64,000 bases of DNA from Saprospiraceae bacterium (GTDB taxonomy: Bacteria; Bacteroidota; Bacteroidia; Chitinophagales; Saprospiraceae), in contig JAHDBJ010000007.1 of the NCBI GenBank assembly GCA_020630435.1, positions 1-64,000 on the forward strand, written 5' to 3'. Within the stretch, counting starts at the first letter, position 1. Every line of letters begins with the position of its first letter. Of the stretch, positions 18,823 through 28,450 are shown one piece after another. The notes beneath the pieces are model-generated. The model had not been told where the DNA came from, searched no databases, and saw nothing but the letters and a program-made list of their open reading frames with translations. A program made the position numbers and the translations under genes.

Positions 18823-20115
18823 TCAATATTTAATTTCAAATGTAGCTCCTTTATTAATATTATTTTTTAGGGAAAATTGGGCATTATGGTTTAATAAAAT
18901 TTCTCTAATCAAGGTAAGGCCTACTCCTTGTCCTGTAGGTTTCGTGCTAAAAAAAGGCGTGAACAATTTCTCAACAGCTTCCTTATTTATTCCTTCTCCA
19001 TCGTCTGAAATTTTAAGACATAGAGGGTTTTCAGTAATCTGGAAGTGAATTTGTCCTTCTTGTATAATAGATTCCAGAGCATTTTTAATGATATTGACTA
19101 ACGCTTGTTCGATCTGTTGAGTATCCAGCTGACACCAAATGATTTTATTAGGGAAGTCAAACGTAAATTTGATATTTCTTTCCGATGCTTGATGCTGCAT
19201 TAAGTCCGCTACTTTTTTTACAATTGATACTATATCTACACGCTCTAAATGCGGTTGGGGAAGGCGAATAACAGAAGCAAAATTACGCATAAATTGATTG
19301 AGGTTATAGTTTCGATCAACAGCTATTTGTAAAGCATCTTTAATGCTTTGATCTTGGTTTTCATCTTCTTCTAAATATTCTATACTCGAATTTAAAATCG
19401 AATTAATTGCTCCTATAGAATTATTGACTTCGTGTGCCATCATTCTAATGACTTTACCATAAGCTCTTTTTTCGGCAGCTAGTATTTCTCTTGAGAGTTC
19501 TTGTATTAGAATAAATTTGCGTTTGAATCCTCGGTGTATAAAATGAGAAACTTCTATTTTGAATTGTTCTACTCCTTGTAAGGAAACTACTTTATATGCT
19601 CCTATTTCTATGCTTGAAATATCCTTTAATAAGGGATGGCTCAATGTTTGAATATCCTTTTGTTGCCAATTTTCTTTTATATCAAGCATAGACATTGCCT
19701 TAGGGTTCATATCTGTAATTTTCTCATCATAATCCAGAATGATAATTCCTGAAGGTGAGGCATTAATTAAATTCTGTAGAAAATAATGTTGTTCTTCGAC
19801 TTGAACTCTTTCTTTACGAATATTTTTAATCATATTATTAAAAACATCCACTAGCTTGTCCATTTCTTTTGATCCTGTTTTCACATAATTAATACTAAAA
19901 TCTTTATCTAAGATAGCATCCGCACCAGCCGCTAAAAATTGGAGTGGTTCTATAAAACTTTTATAAATTCGATATGCAAAAAACAAGGAAATAATTACTC
20001 CTATTTCTATTAAAAAAAAGTATAGTTTTTGTTCCTTTAGGAGTTTAAAGGATAATACAATAATGACAAGATGGATAATAATGATAAATATGAAATATCG
20101 AATTTTAATCGTCAT
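18823..20115 (-). CDS. Membrane sensor histidine kinase
   Basis: 430 aa. Two adjacent membrane segments (about residues 4-26 and 30-50) leave almost no periplasmic loop. Then come a HAMP-like helix pair, a PAS domain (~108-205; NLINASPSGIIILDYDEKITDMNPKA) and an H-box (MMAHEVNNSIGA, His228). The HATPase_c domain has N-box IIKNALES, G1 SDDGEGI and GVGLTLIREIL. HEVNN is the NtrY/NtrB style, fitting the NtrC-type partner encoded just upstream. The start overlaps the regulator's end by 11 bp, so the two are translationally linked. With so small an external domain, it may sense membrane or cytoplasmic signals. Confidence 0.93.
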   Translation of the reverse strand: MTIKIRYFIFIIIIHLVIIVLSFKLLKEQKLYFFLIEIGVIISLFFAYRIYKSFIEPLQFLAAGADAILDKDFSINYVKTGSKEMDKLVDVFNNMIKNIRKERVQVEEQHYFLQNLINASPSGIIILDYDEKITDMNPKAMSMLDIKENWQQKDIQTLSHPLLKDISSIEIGAYKVVSLQGVEQFKIEVSHFIHRGFKRKFILIQELSREILAAEKRAYGKVIRMMAHEVNNSIGAINSILNSSIEYLEEDENQDQSIKDALQIAVDRNYNLNQFMRNFASVIRLPQPHLERVDIVSIVKKVADLMQHQASERNIKFTFDFPNKIIWCQLDTQQIEQALVNIIKNALESIIQEGQIHFQITENPLCLKISDDGEGINKEAVEKLFTPFFSTKPTGQGVGLTLIREILLNHNAQFSLKNNINKGATFEIKY

Positions 20116-21472
20116 AAGGAATATTAAATTTGGCTAGTCTTCGGTATAAAGCACTACGAGTAATCCCTAGTGATTTAGCAACAGCACTAATTTTATTATT
20201 GTAATACACCATTGCCTTTTTAATCATCTTCACTTCCATCTCTTCGAGGGAGATAGCCCCTACTTTGGGTAAGGCAACCTCTGCTGCTAAGTTAAGGTTA
20301 TTTCTATAATGCTGTTTAAAATCCTTAGTTTCTAATTTATTTGACGGTGTAATCAATACTGCTCTTTCTACCAAATTTTGCAATTGTCGGATATTACCAG
20401 GAAAAGCCTGCTGTTTAAGCCAATCTAGTGCTTCTAGGCTAATTTTTAGGTCTGGCAATTCATAGGCTTTTTTTAGGTTATTAATAAAAAATCGAACCAG
20501 TAAAGGAATATCACTTCTTCTTTCCCGAAGGGGAGGAATTTTAATTTTTATTAAATTAATTCTATAATATAAATCCTCTCGGAATTTATTACTTACTACC
20601 ATTTTTTCCAATTCCTTATGTGTTGCACTCAGGACTCGAATATTCACTCGTTTCGTTTCACTACTGCCCAATACCTCAAATGTTTTTTCTTGCAATACTC
20701 TTAATAACTTCACTTGACTATTGGGTTCTAAATCGCCTATTTCATCTAGAAATATTGTTCCTGTATCTGCCATTTCAAAGCGACCTTTTCTGTCATTATA
20801 GGCATCTGTAAATGCCCCTTTTTTATGTCCAAACATTTCGCTTTCAAATAGAGTGGAAGATATACCACCAAGATTTACTTTCACAAATGGGTATTCAGCT
20901 CTAAGAGAGCCAGAGTGAATCGCTTCAGCAATAAGTTCTTTGCCTGTTCCACTTTCTCCTGTAATCAAAACACTAGCATCCGTTTTAGCAACTCTTTGAG
21001 CCACTTGAAGTACCTCTTTAAATGCGGGGTCTTCTCCTATGATATGTTCGAAATTAGTTGGTCGCTTCACCTCGTCGTGAGATGCTTGTTTTTTATTTAA
21101 TGCTAAAATCGTTTTAATACTTGAAAGCAATTCTTTATTATCCCAAGGTTTCGCAATAAAATCTTTTGCGCCCAATTTCATTCCCTTAACAGCAAGCTGG
21201 ACAGTCGCCCATCCAGTCATTAAAATTACAGGAATTTCAGGATGGTTTTCTTGTAGAATATTTAAAATTTCTAGTCCTTTTTTTCCAGAAGTATCTATTG
21301 TAAAATTCATATCCAACAGTATCAAATCTGGTCGGTGTTGTCCTATTTCATTTGCTATATTTCTAGGTACATTTATAGCACTAAAACCAAACCCTGCACG
21401 TTTAAATAATAACTGCATTGAGGTACAAACCGTACGATCATCGTCTATTACGAGTATATGTTTTTTTATCAT
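20105..21472 (-). CDS. Sigma-54-dependent response regulator (NtrC family)
   Basis: 455 aa. The receiver domain has phospho-acceptor Asp54 in ILLDMNF and Lys108. The AAA+ domain has Walker A GESGTGKE (172-179), the sigma-54 contact loop as GAFTDA (219-224, where GAFTGA is usual), and Walker B TIFLDEIGD. The C-terminal Fis-type helix-turn-helix includes KSLGITRSALYRRLAKF. The protein hydrolyses ATP to open sigma-54 promoters after phosphorylation by the kinase encoded downstream. A near-consensus -24/-12 promoter lies upstream of the first gene of this operon, the likely target. Confidence 0.95.
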   Translation of the reverse strand: MIKKHILVIDDDRTVCTSMQLLFKRAGFGFSAINVPRNIANEIGQHRPDLILLDMNFTIDTSGKKGLEILNILQENHPEIPVILMTGWATVQLAVKGMKLGAKDFIAKPWDNKELLSSIKTILALNKKQASHDEVKRPTNFEHIIGEDPAFKEVLQVAQRVAKTDASVLITGESGTGKELIAEAIHSGSLRAEYPFVKVNLGGISSTLFESEMFGHKKGAFTDAYNDRKGRFEMADTGTIFLDEIGDLEPNSQVKLLRVLQEKTFEVLGSSETKRVNIRVLSATHKELEKMVVSNKFREDLYYRINLIKIKIPPLRERRSDIPLLVRFFINNLKKAYELPDLKISLEALDWLKQQAFPGNIRQLQNLVERAVLITPSNKLETKDFKQHYRNNLNLAAEVALPKVGAISLEEMEVKMIKKAMVYYNNKISAVAKSLGITRSALYRRLAKFNIPYDD

Positions 21473-21514
21473 AAATTTTTCTGGGTAAGTCGTTAAGCAT
21501 TAAGTCAATTATGA

Positions 21515-22687
21515 TTATTCTTCATGCAATGCTACTGCAGGATGAATTAAAGCAGCTTGACGGCTAGGATAATATGCACAAATTAATACAATTAAAAGGA
21601 TGACCACCATAGCAATTAAAATAGCATAATAATAATTAGAATTTTCAATATCAAAAATATCCATCAAAGGTAATTGGATTGCGAAAAATATTCCCACCAA
21701 AATACCAGAAAAAACAACCAGTAAAATTTCTACAATAAATTGAAAAGAAATATTTCCTTTGGTTGCACCTAGAGTACGACGAAGTCCAATTTCAGCTCTT
21801 CGTTTGTTAATATTATACCACAATACTCCAAATAAACCTAGAGCAACATTAATAATTAAGAATCCACAAATACTCAATAAGGCAATAATCGGTACCCAAG
21901 TTTCTTGACTTTTCAATACTCGACTTTGTTCTATATGCTCGATAATAAAATTATTACTTTTTGTAATAGTGGCAATATGATTATTTACTTTTTCCTCTAA
22001 ACCGATATTTGCCCCTTCTTTTGTACGGATGTAAAGAGAAGGTGTTTCAATAGAGTTTGATGGTCTATAAAAAAATGTCAACGGTTTTTCATCTGTAAAT
22101 TCTCCTCCAAATGCTTTGTAGTGCTCGACAATACCAATTATTCGATTTTGATCATCCTCTATAGTAAAAATACTGTCTAACACTTCTCTCTCTCCAAAAT
22201 GTTCATCTAAAAGTTTTTGGGATACAACTACAGGCGGATACTTTGCATTACTATCACTTTTATCAAACCATCGTCCTTTTATTAATTTTAGTCCTAAGGT
22301 TTTATCAAATTTTTCATCCGCTCGATATAACCAAGATAATAGATAAAAGCCATTATCATCATGCCCTGTTATATTTGCTGAATTTCTAAAAGGTGTCTTA
22401 TTACAACCATATGCGACAGATTTAATATCTGGCATTTGTGAGAGTTCTTGCAATAACCTTTCTTTATTGTTAACTGCTGTTAAGGAATCCATATCAGTTT
22501 CCAAATCTAAATGTGCAACCCATAGATTTTCACTCTCAAACCCTAGTGGTTCGACATATCGTCTGACATTGTGTGTTACAAAAGCAATAACGGCAAATAA
22601 GATTAGGAAAGCTAGAACGATTTCTAAGAACAGTAGAAAATTGCTTTTCTTTTTATTCCAAATCAATGTTAAAATATGCTTAACCAT
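21515..22687 (-). CDS. MacB/FtsX-type ABC transporter permease
   Basis: 390 aa. An N-terminal membrane segment (about 17-38) is followed by a periplasmic MacB_PCD-like domain (~45-250). Three C-terminal membrane segments form the FtsX domain, with the coupling motif RRAEIGLRRTLGATKGNI. MacB-type permeases do not carry substrates across the inner membrane; they drive periplasmic substrates through a TolC duct by mechanotransmission. The start overlaps the stop of the other permease by 8 bp, so the pair probably forms a heterodimer. Confidence 0.9.
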   Translation of the reverse strand: MVKHILTLIWNKKKSNFLLFLEIVLAFLILFAVIAFVTHNVRRYVEPLGFESENLWVAHLDLETDMDSLTAVNNKERLLQELSQMPDIKSVAYGCNKTPFRNSANITGHDDNGFYLLSWLYRADEKFDKTLGLKLIKGRWFDKSDSNAKYPPVVVSQKLLDEHFGEREVLDSIFTIEDDQNRIIGIVEHYKAFGGEFTDEKPLTFFYRPSNSIETPSLYIRTKEGANIGLEEKVNNHIATITKSNNFIIEHIEQSRVLKSQETWVPIIALLSICGFLIINVALGLFGVLWYNINKRRAEIGLRRTLGATKGNISFQFIVEILLVVFSGILVGIFFAIQLPLMDIFDIENSNYYYAILIAMVVILLIVLICAYYPSRQAALIHPAVALHEE

Positions 22688-24017
22688 AGATATTTTGTTT
22701 TAAGGCGTTCACAATATGAATTTTCGACATTCGGTAGGCAGGTAATAGACCTGACAACACCCCGAATAATAGACAGATTGCAATACTGTATAAGAAAACT
22801 TTATAGTCAAATGCTAGGATGGTATCTGGTAAAACTTGACTACTATTGATTAGATATAATAATACAAATGCTAAAAGGAAACCAATCATTCCACCAATAA
22901 TTGTCAATAATATATTTTCAAAAACAAACTGAAAAAGAATATCTTTAGCGTCCGCACCAAATGCTTTACGTACTCCAATTTCGGAAGACCGTTCCATGAT
23001 ACGGCTAATATTGACATTTATGAGATTTAGTATAGGAAGCAGAAAAAACAGTGCTAATAAACCTATAAGTGTTCCTGCAAAAATTCGCTTACTTTGTGCT
23101 ACCTCATCATGATCTACAATATCATGTGCGTAATCCTCTACAAAACTTAAAGCATATATTTCTAATTCATTATATCTTTCGGGGTTGGGCATCTTAATAA
23201 AAGAAGCTGTCTTTTCAATTTCGCTTTTAATTAAAGGGGTTTTGCTAGGGCTACTCCCAAGGTAAACAGCATGAAAATTAGATAAAAAATGTGTTTCACT
23301 CAAAGCCTTAGGGTGCATATTGGTATAGGGAATATAGACATCCGAATCCAAAAACATTTGCCCACTTGTTGGCGTTTTTACAAGTCCTGAAACTTTATAT
23401 ATCTTACGATCCAATTCAATTTCTTCTCCAAGCACTTGTCTAGCTCTACCAAAGTATTCGATAGCCGCTCTTTCTGTAATAACTGCTATGGGTTCTTGAT
23501 TGTCTAATTGTTGTTTTACAAAAGCATTGCCTTCAATAAATTGGAAATCAAAAATCTCCCAAAAATTAGCATCTGTATAACACCCTTCAAGGGTTAATTT
23601 ATTATTATTCAAGAAAACATCATAGGAGTGTCCATTACTATAAAAACTATAATTATCTGCTGCCTTAATATCCTTCATATGTTTCTCTAGAAAATGAAGG
23701 CTAGGACTTGAACTGGAGCGTGATGTTTGTTCTTTATCGTAGGTATAGGAGGTATCTACTTCTAAGATTTCACCAACATAAGTGCTGTCTAAAACCATTG
23801 TTGTATCGGGTCTCATGTACAGTAAACTAAGTTGGTCAATAAATACCATTTTGTCCTTTTTACTCATAGGAGCATTATTTCCTAATTCTGTATTTAGGAA
23901 TGCTGTCAATATCATCAAAATCATAAGCGTAAAGCTAATGCCAAACAAACTTATGAAACTGAAGAACTTCTTCCGCATCATGACTTTTAGGGCTATTTTA
24001 AAATAATTTTTTAACAT
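22680..24017 (-). CDS. MacB/FtsX-type ABC transporter permease
   Basis: 445 aa with the same layout as its neighbour: first membrane segment at about 18-42, a large periplasmic domain, then three membrane segments with the FtsX coupling motif ERSSEIGVRKAFGADAKDI. Two non-identical permeases with one ATPase (24315-24980) imply a heteromeric exporter. Confidence 0.9.
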   Translation of the reverse strand: MLKNYFKIALKVMMRKKFFSFISLFGISFTLMILMILTAFLNTELGNNAPMSKKDKMVFIDQLSLLYMRPDTTMVLDSTYVGEILEVDTSYTYDKEQTSRSSSSPSLHFLEKHMKDIKAADNYSFYSNGHSYDVFLNNNKLTLEGCYTDANFWEIFDFQFIEGNAFVKQQLDNQEPIAVITERAAIEYFGRARQVLGEEIELDRKIYKVSGLVKTPTSGQMFLDSDVYIPYTNMHPKALSETHFLSNFHAVYLGSSPSKTPLIKSEIEKTASFIKMPNPERYNELEIYALSFVEDYAHDIVDHDEVAQSKRIFAGTLIGLLALFFLLPILNLINVNISRIMERSSEIGVRKAFGADAKDILFQFVFENILLTIIGGMIGFLLAFVLLYLINSSQVLPDTILAFDYKVFLYSIAICLLFGVLSGLLPAYRMSKIHIVNALKQNIYG

Positions 24018-24062
24018 CGTTATTTATTATTTAGTAAATTATCTCCTTTTAGGAAGCTTTTA

Positions 24063-24296
24063 TTATTTTCTATATAGTTCTTCTCCTTCAATAAAATGTC
24101 TATATAGTTTTGTTATAATTTTTTTGGTCAACAGACTATGTTGATCATTATCTTCAGCAATGGTCTTAGTGTCTTTTGAATCGAATGGGCTTTGTTTTAC
24201 CTTTATTGGAGGAAGTATATCTGGTGACTGAAATGCTGATTTTTGGTTAACACTACACGAATAGCTAAGTAAAACAATAAATAGTATATATCTCAT
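24063..24296 (-). CDS. Small putative lipoprotein, 77 aa
   Basis: MRYILFIVLLSYSC is a lipoprotein signal with Cys14. The remaining ~63 residues are polar, with no recognisable domain. It lies between the ABC ATPase (18 bp upstream) and a permease (45 bp downstream) on the same strand, so it is almost certainly expressed with the exporter. It may be a small accessory component or a substrate; function unknown. Confidence 0.7.
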   Translation of the reverse strand: MRYILFIVLLSYSCSVNQKSAFQSPDILPPIKVKQSPFDSKDTKTIAEDNDQHSLLTKKIITKLYRHFIEGEELYRK

Positions 24297-24314
24297 TTGA
24301 TTTTTTTTTAGAAT

Positions 24315-24980
24315 TTAATGTACCTGATTGCCATCGAATAATCGAATCAATCGATTTGTTTTTCTAGCCATATTTTCGTCATGTGTCACCATAACAATAG
24401 TCGTTTTTGACTCTTTATTTAAGCGTAGTAGGATTTCCATAATCTCATTTCCCATTACACTATCTAAGTTACCTGTTGGCTCATCGGCTAGGATAATCTC
24501 TGGTTGTCCGACAATGGCTCTAGCAATAGCGACTCTTTGTTTTTGTCCCCCTGACAATTGCCCTGGAAAGTGTTTCATTCTATTTTTCAATCCTACTTGT
24601 ACTAGAGCTTCTTCGGCTAATCTACGACGTTCTTTACTCCCCATTCGGCGATATAAAAGCGGTAACTCTACATTGTCTATTACGGATAAATCATTAATTA
24701 AATGGAAACTTTGAAAGATGAATCCTAACTTTTCATTTCTAAATTTGGCTATCTTTTTTCCGTTATAGTTTAAAATGTTTTGCCCTGCAATTTCAATTCT
24801 ACCTTGAGTGGGTTCATCAATCAAGCCCATAATGTTTAACAGGGTACTTTTCCCACAACCTGAAGGTCCCATAATGGATAAAAACTCACCCTGCGACACA
24901 GAAAGGTTCATATTATCCAATGCTAGGGTTTCTATAGTTTTAGTTCGATAAACTTTGCTGATATTTTCTAGTTCAATCAT
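24315..24980 (-). CDS. ABC transporter ATP-binding protein (MacB/LolD type)
   Basis: 221 aa, one complete nucleotide-binding domain: Walker A GPSGCGKST, Q-loop FQSFHL, signature LSGGQKQRVAIARA, Walker B IILADEPTGNLD and H-loop VTHDE. Strong similarity to the MacB/LolD branch fits the two FtsX-type permeases encoded downstream. It powers the exporter at the cytoplasmic face. Confidence 0.95.
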   Translation of the reverse strand: MIELENISKVYRTKTIETLALDNMNLSVSQGEFLSIMGPSGCGKSTLLNIMGLIDEPTQGRIEIAGQNILNYNGKKIAKFRNEKLGFIFQSFHLINDLSVIDNVELPLLYRRMGSKERRRLAEEALVQVGLKNRMKHFPGQLSGGQKQRVAIARAIVGQPEIILADEPTGNLDSVMGNEIMEILLRLNKESKTTIVMVTHDENMARKTNRLIRLFDGNQVH

Positions 24981-25095
24981 CTTATTATTATTTTAATTTA
25001 TAGCCTTTACAAATTGAAGTTGTTTAATAATGAAGGTTTATTTACATAGTTTACAACTCTTGCTAAGACTAGCATTTCTATGGGTTAAATAATAT

Positions 25096-26115
25096 TTACT
25101 TCAATTTTTGAATATAGTTTTCGTAATTGCTCCTTTTCAATACATCTTGAACATCTAATTCATATATATCTTTCCAACTATCTTTACCATGTTTCTCAAC
25201 ATACATTTCTACTATTCTAAATCCTAACCAATAATTCAAGGATTTAGGAGCTTGTTCAAATAATTTGAACTTATTATTCCTAAGTAGTGGATTATCGCCA
25301 CTTTCGTCATTAAAATACTTTTTCGTTTGTTCAAAAAGTTGCTTTTCATTTTTTATATACCAGTTCCATTCCTCCTTGGTCATATTTTCTACTGCTTCAT
25401 GTTTTGTTATTTTATCATCAAAAAATACCCAAGTAAAATAACAAGCCAATCCTTCATCAATGGTTTGCCTAAGAGCAGTATCTCCTTGTGGATCATTTTC
25501 TCTTAAGGGTTCATATGCTAGATGGTTTAATTCGTGTGGAATACCTTGTTTTATTAAATATTCAAAATCTTGATCTGAATTTAGTTCGAATACGAATTGA
25601 TCATCACTACAACCTCCAAAGTGTATTCCTAATATTGGGGAAAATGCTATACTAATGGTTGATTTAACTTTATAGGGCAATAATTTATTAAAGCATTTCA
25701 AATCATTTTCAAACAATGAATCTAGGTTTATATTAAGCAGTATTTCCGCTCTTTCTTCAAAAAAATCTTTATTTTCTAGGTATAGCTCCTTATTCCAATT
25801 TACCATACCTTTCTCTGTATTAAAGTTGTGGGCATTTTCCTCTCCAAAGATCATAGCATAACATTCCGTCCATAATGCCTTATGTGGTCTATAAACTTTT
25901 TCAATGATCATCTTCTCGTCAAAAGTACCGTCTTCTTGATGGGCTAATATTTGACTTTTGAATAAATTTTTTATCGTAATTCCTTCCACTTGAACACTAT
26001 CAGAAAGCATTGACAGTCTTTGCTTAAATGATAGCAATTTGATTTCTTCGTTCTTATTATTCTCACAGACAATAAAAAACAATAAACTTATTAATATGAT
26101 TACAGTTGCTTTCAT
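25096..26115 (-). CDS. Putative zinc metallopeptidase (DUF2268-like), probably membrane-anchored
   Basis: 339 aa. The N-terminal hydrophobic segment ends in Cys17 (FFIVC), a weak lipobox. The zincin motif HELNH (His194, Glu195, His198) in GIPHELNHLAYEP, plus a downstream glutamate in TIDEGLACYF (Glu221), give the gluzincin layout of DUF2268-type predicted zinc proteases. The gene lies inside the exporter operon, 116 bp from the ATPase gene, so it may process a substrate in the periplasm. The DUF2268 assignment rests on motif pattern only. Confidence 0.8.
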   Translation of the reverse strand: MKATVIILISLLFFIVCENNKNEEIKLLSFKQRLSMLSDSVQVEGITIKNLFKSQILAHQEDGTFDEKMIIEKVYRPHKALWTECYAMIFGEENAHNFNTEKGMVNWNKELYLENKDFFEERAEILLNINLDSLFENDLKCFNKLLPYKVKSTISIAFSPILGIHFGGCSDDQFVFELNSDQDFEYLIKQGIPHELNHLAYEPLRENDPQGDTALRQTIDEGLACYFTWVFFDDKITKHEAVENMTKEEWNWYIKNEKQLFEQTKKYFNDESGDNPLLRNNKFKLFEQAPKSLNYWLGFRIVEMYVEKHGKDSWKDIYELDVQDVLKRSNYENYIQKLK

Positions 26116-26179
26116 ACTTATTTTTATAAATATTGAGTTCTGCTCTTAAAAAATGATTAATTAGCTATTATTAACTTCT

Positions 26180-26962
26180 TTATAATAACAACTTAATAAT
26201 GTCATTGGCTAGGGTATAAATCTCTGGATATTTCTTCTTGGATAATACTTTTTTATCAATAAATACATTACAATTGTATTCACTAATGCTAATTGTATAA
26301 GCTGCTTTACCTTTTATCTCTTTACGCCATTCTTTATGACCATTTGCTTTTACACTATTAGAAGCTCCTAATTCATTGATGATTAATGCTTGAACTTTGC
26401 TCGGTAATGTTTCTAAACCGTTTGATTGAATACTATATACCTTATTATTATTTGTTACATTTACGCTTCTTTGATCAGTAGTCACAGACATTTCTCCTTG
26501 AAGTGAAGATGTATTATCCAATGAAAGCGAACTATTATCAATACTGATTTGAAAGTTTGATGAAGAAAACGGTCGTTTTGGAGGTGTTGGTCGCTCAGGA
26601 GTATCTTTATTTAATATTTGTTCAATTTTTAAGCATAAATCCGATAATTCTTCAAATTTCTTTTCGGATAAGGATTCTTTTGACAAATAAATTCTACAAC
26701 TTTTGTCTCTTAATTTAAAACTATATACTTTCTCATTAAATGCTTCTTCTTCCCATATTAATATCCCACTTTTCTTGATAGGTTCTCCCAATACATCGTT
26801 GATTTCTTCTTCTACTTCATGAGATAGATCGTGACTAAAATGGGCTTTTAAACTGTATCTGCTATCTGTATCACTAACACTAATAGAAGAAAAGGATGAT
26901 TGTCCCAATACAGAGCTTAACGTAATTAGGCAGGTAATGATGATGATGGTTATTTTTTTCAT
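26180..26962 (-). CDS. Secreted protein with an internally duplicated domain
   Basis: 260 aa with a signal peptide (residues 1-20, cleavage near LGQS). Two ~85-residue segments align end to end. The first (~36-117) runs YSLKAHFSHDLSHEVEEE ... YSFKLRDKSCRIYLSKESLS ... LCLKIEQIL. The second (~178-259) runs YSIQSNGLETLPSKVQAL ... YTISISEYNCNVFIDKKVLS ... LANDIIKLL. Each has one Cys in the same place. A Ser/Asn-rich linker joins them. I do not recognise the fold. It sits between the TolC and metallopeptidase genes of the exporter operon, so a periplasmic accessory or exported substrate role is plausible. Confidence 0.75.
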   Translation of the reverse strand: MKKITIIIITCLITLSSVLGQSSFSSISVSDTDSRYSLKAHFSHDLSHEVEEEINDVLGEPIKKSGILIWEEEAFNEKVYSFKLRDKSCRIYLSKESLSEKKFEELSDLCLKIEQILNKDTPERPTPPKRPFSSSNFQISIDNSSLSLDNTSSLQGEMSVTTDQRSVNVTNNNKVYSIQSNGLETLPSKVQALIINELGASNSVKANGHKEWRKEIKGKAAYTISISEYNCNVFIDKKVLSKKKYPEIYTLANDIIKLLL

Positions 26963-26995
26963 TTTTATTATTTTTAATTTATTGATTAATTTTCA

Positions 26996-28450
26996 TTAAA
27001 GTTTCTCTTGTTTTTCAAAATCATATAATGTGGCTTGTCGTAATGCAAAATAGGTTTGCCAATACTGGCTTAAAGTGTCTATATATGCTCTGAAAGATTG
27101 AGCTTTTTCTCGTTGAGCAATACTTAATTCAGTAATACTAATTGCCCCAAGTACAAAACTTTTTCTAGTAATATCAAAGCGTTCATTTGCAATGGTTTTG
27201 ATTTCTTTTGAAAATTCCAGTTCCTTTTTCAAATTGTTGAAACGAGCTATTAACTGTTTGATTTCATTTTCTATCGTAAGGCGTTCTTGCTGTATAAATG
27301 CTTGTACATATTGCTTCTCCGCTTTGGCTATATCCGTTGTATATTTTCTTCTTCCCCAATCCCAAATTGGTACATTTAAGGTCAGTTGAACGAGTTGCTC
27401 TTGTTGTGGACTTGTATAAATATCTCCCAGATTCTGACTACTACGAACAAATCCAAAGGAAGCTCTCAAGTTAGCTTGAAGTCCTGTCTCTGCATTTGCT
27501 CTATCTATATTTTGCTCACTTTCTATCAACATTCGTTCATAGGTATCCATTTCAGGCCGATTGAGTTTTGCCATATTGATAGCTTTTTCCAATGTCAAAT
27601 CCAATTGTTTAATGTTTGGAGCTAATGAGTATATCATTTGTCCTTCATATACTATCCCTAAAAAAGCTGATAACTCTGCCGAAGCATCTCTGACGGCTTG
27701 TTCAGCACTTTGTTTATCTTTGCTTGCGCTCGTTAATTCTAGTTTCAATTGTAACAAATCGTTGTATGAAATCTTCCCTAGTTTATGCTTTACTGTAGCT
27801 AATTCATATAATTTCTGGTTGGTTGTTTCATTGTTTTCAGCAATTTCCAAGTTTTGATTTGCCATCAATAATCTAAAGAAAAACTGAACCGTTATTTGGT
27901 TTATATTTTCAATATCACTATTGTATTTTTTTTGTGCTTCTTGTACTTTTAAGGGTTCTATTTTTTTATTCCATTTAAATGGATTAAACCCAAATAACGG
28001 TTGAGAAAATCCAATTCTAATTGGCAAACCATTATAGTAATTTTGTTTATTTTCAAAATCATCAAATCGTTGTAAATCTGTATTCAAAAAGAAAGTGCCG
28101 CCTGTTTTTGGCACGACCTGTCTTACAGATAGGCCAATAGCAGAATTGTTATTAGTAATTGGTTGAAACAAGACCGTTCCATCAGGTTGTGTTGTCTCAC
28201 GATATGTTTTTGAATAATTTGGAACATTCGCATTACCTATAATTTGTGGTTTCAATGTTGATTTGAAGATTTCGTAATTCAATTCTGCACTTTCACGATT
28301 ATATGTTGCTTCTTTTCTTAATATTGATTGTTCGGTTGCTATTTTTAATAGTTCTTCTAAAGAAAGACTATCTGGCAGAACTTGTGCATTTAAGAGGTTT
28401 GAAATCACTAGGCTAATTCCTAAGATTATGTATAATTTAAATAGTTTCAT
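26996..28450 (-). CDS. TolC-family outer membrane efflux protein
   Basis: 484 aa with a signal peptide (1-22, LLNAQ). It shows the two repeated helical-hairpin halves of OEP proteins, with long coiled-coil helices (AEKQYVQAFIQQERLTIENEIKQLIARFNNLKKELEFSK). It forms the outer-membrane duct for the tripartite exporter. Its start overlaps the adaptor stop by 1 bp, so the two are tightly coupled. Confidence 0.93.
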   Translation of the reverse strand: MKLFKLYIILGISLVISNLLNAQVLPDSLSLEELLKIATEQSILRKEATYNRESAELNYEIFKSTLKPQIIGNANVPNYSKTYRETTQPDGTVLFQPITNNNSAIGLSVRQVVPKTGGTFFLNTDLQRFDDFENKQNYYNGLPIRIGFSQPLFGFNPFKWNKKIEPLKVQEAQKKYNSDIENINQITVQFFFRLLMANQNLEIAENNETTNQKLYELATVKHKLGKISYNDLLQLKLELTSASKDKQSAEQAVRDASAELSAFLGIVYEGQMIYSLAPNIKQLDLTLEKAINMAKLNRPEMDTYERMLIESEQNIDRANAETGLQANLRASFGFVRSSQNLGDIYTSPQQEQLVQLTLNVPIWDWGRRKYTTDIAKAEKQYVQAFIQQERLTIENEIKQLIARFNNLKKELEFSKEIKTIANERFDITRKSFVLGAISITELSIAQREKAQSFRAYIDTLSQYWQTYFALRQATLYDFEKQEKL

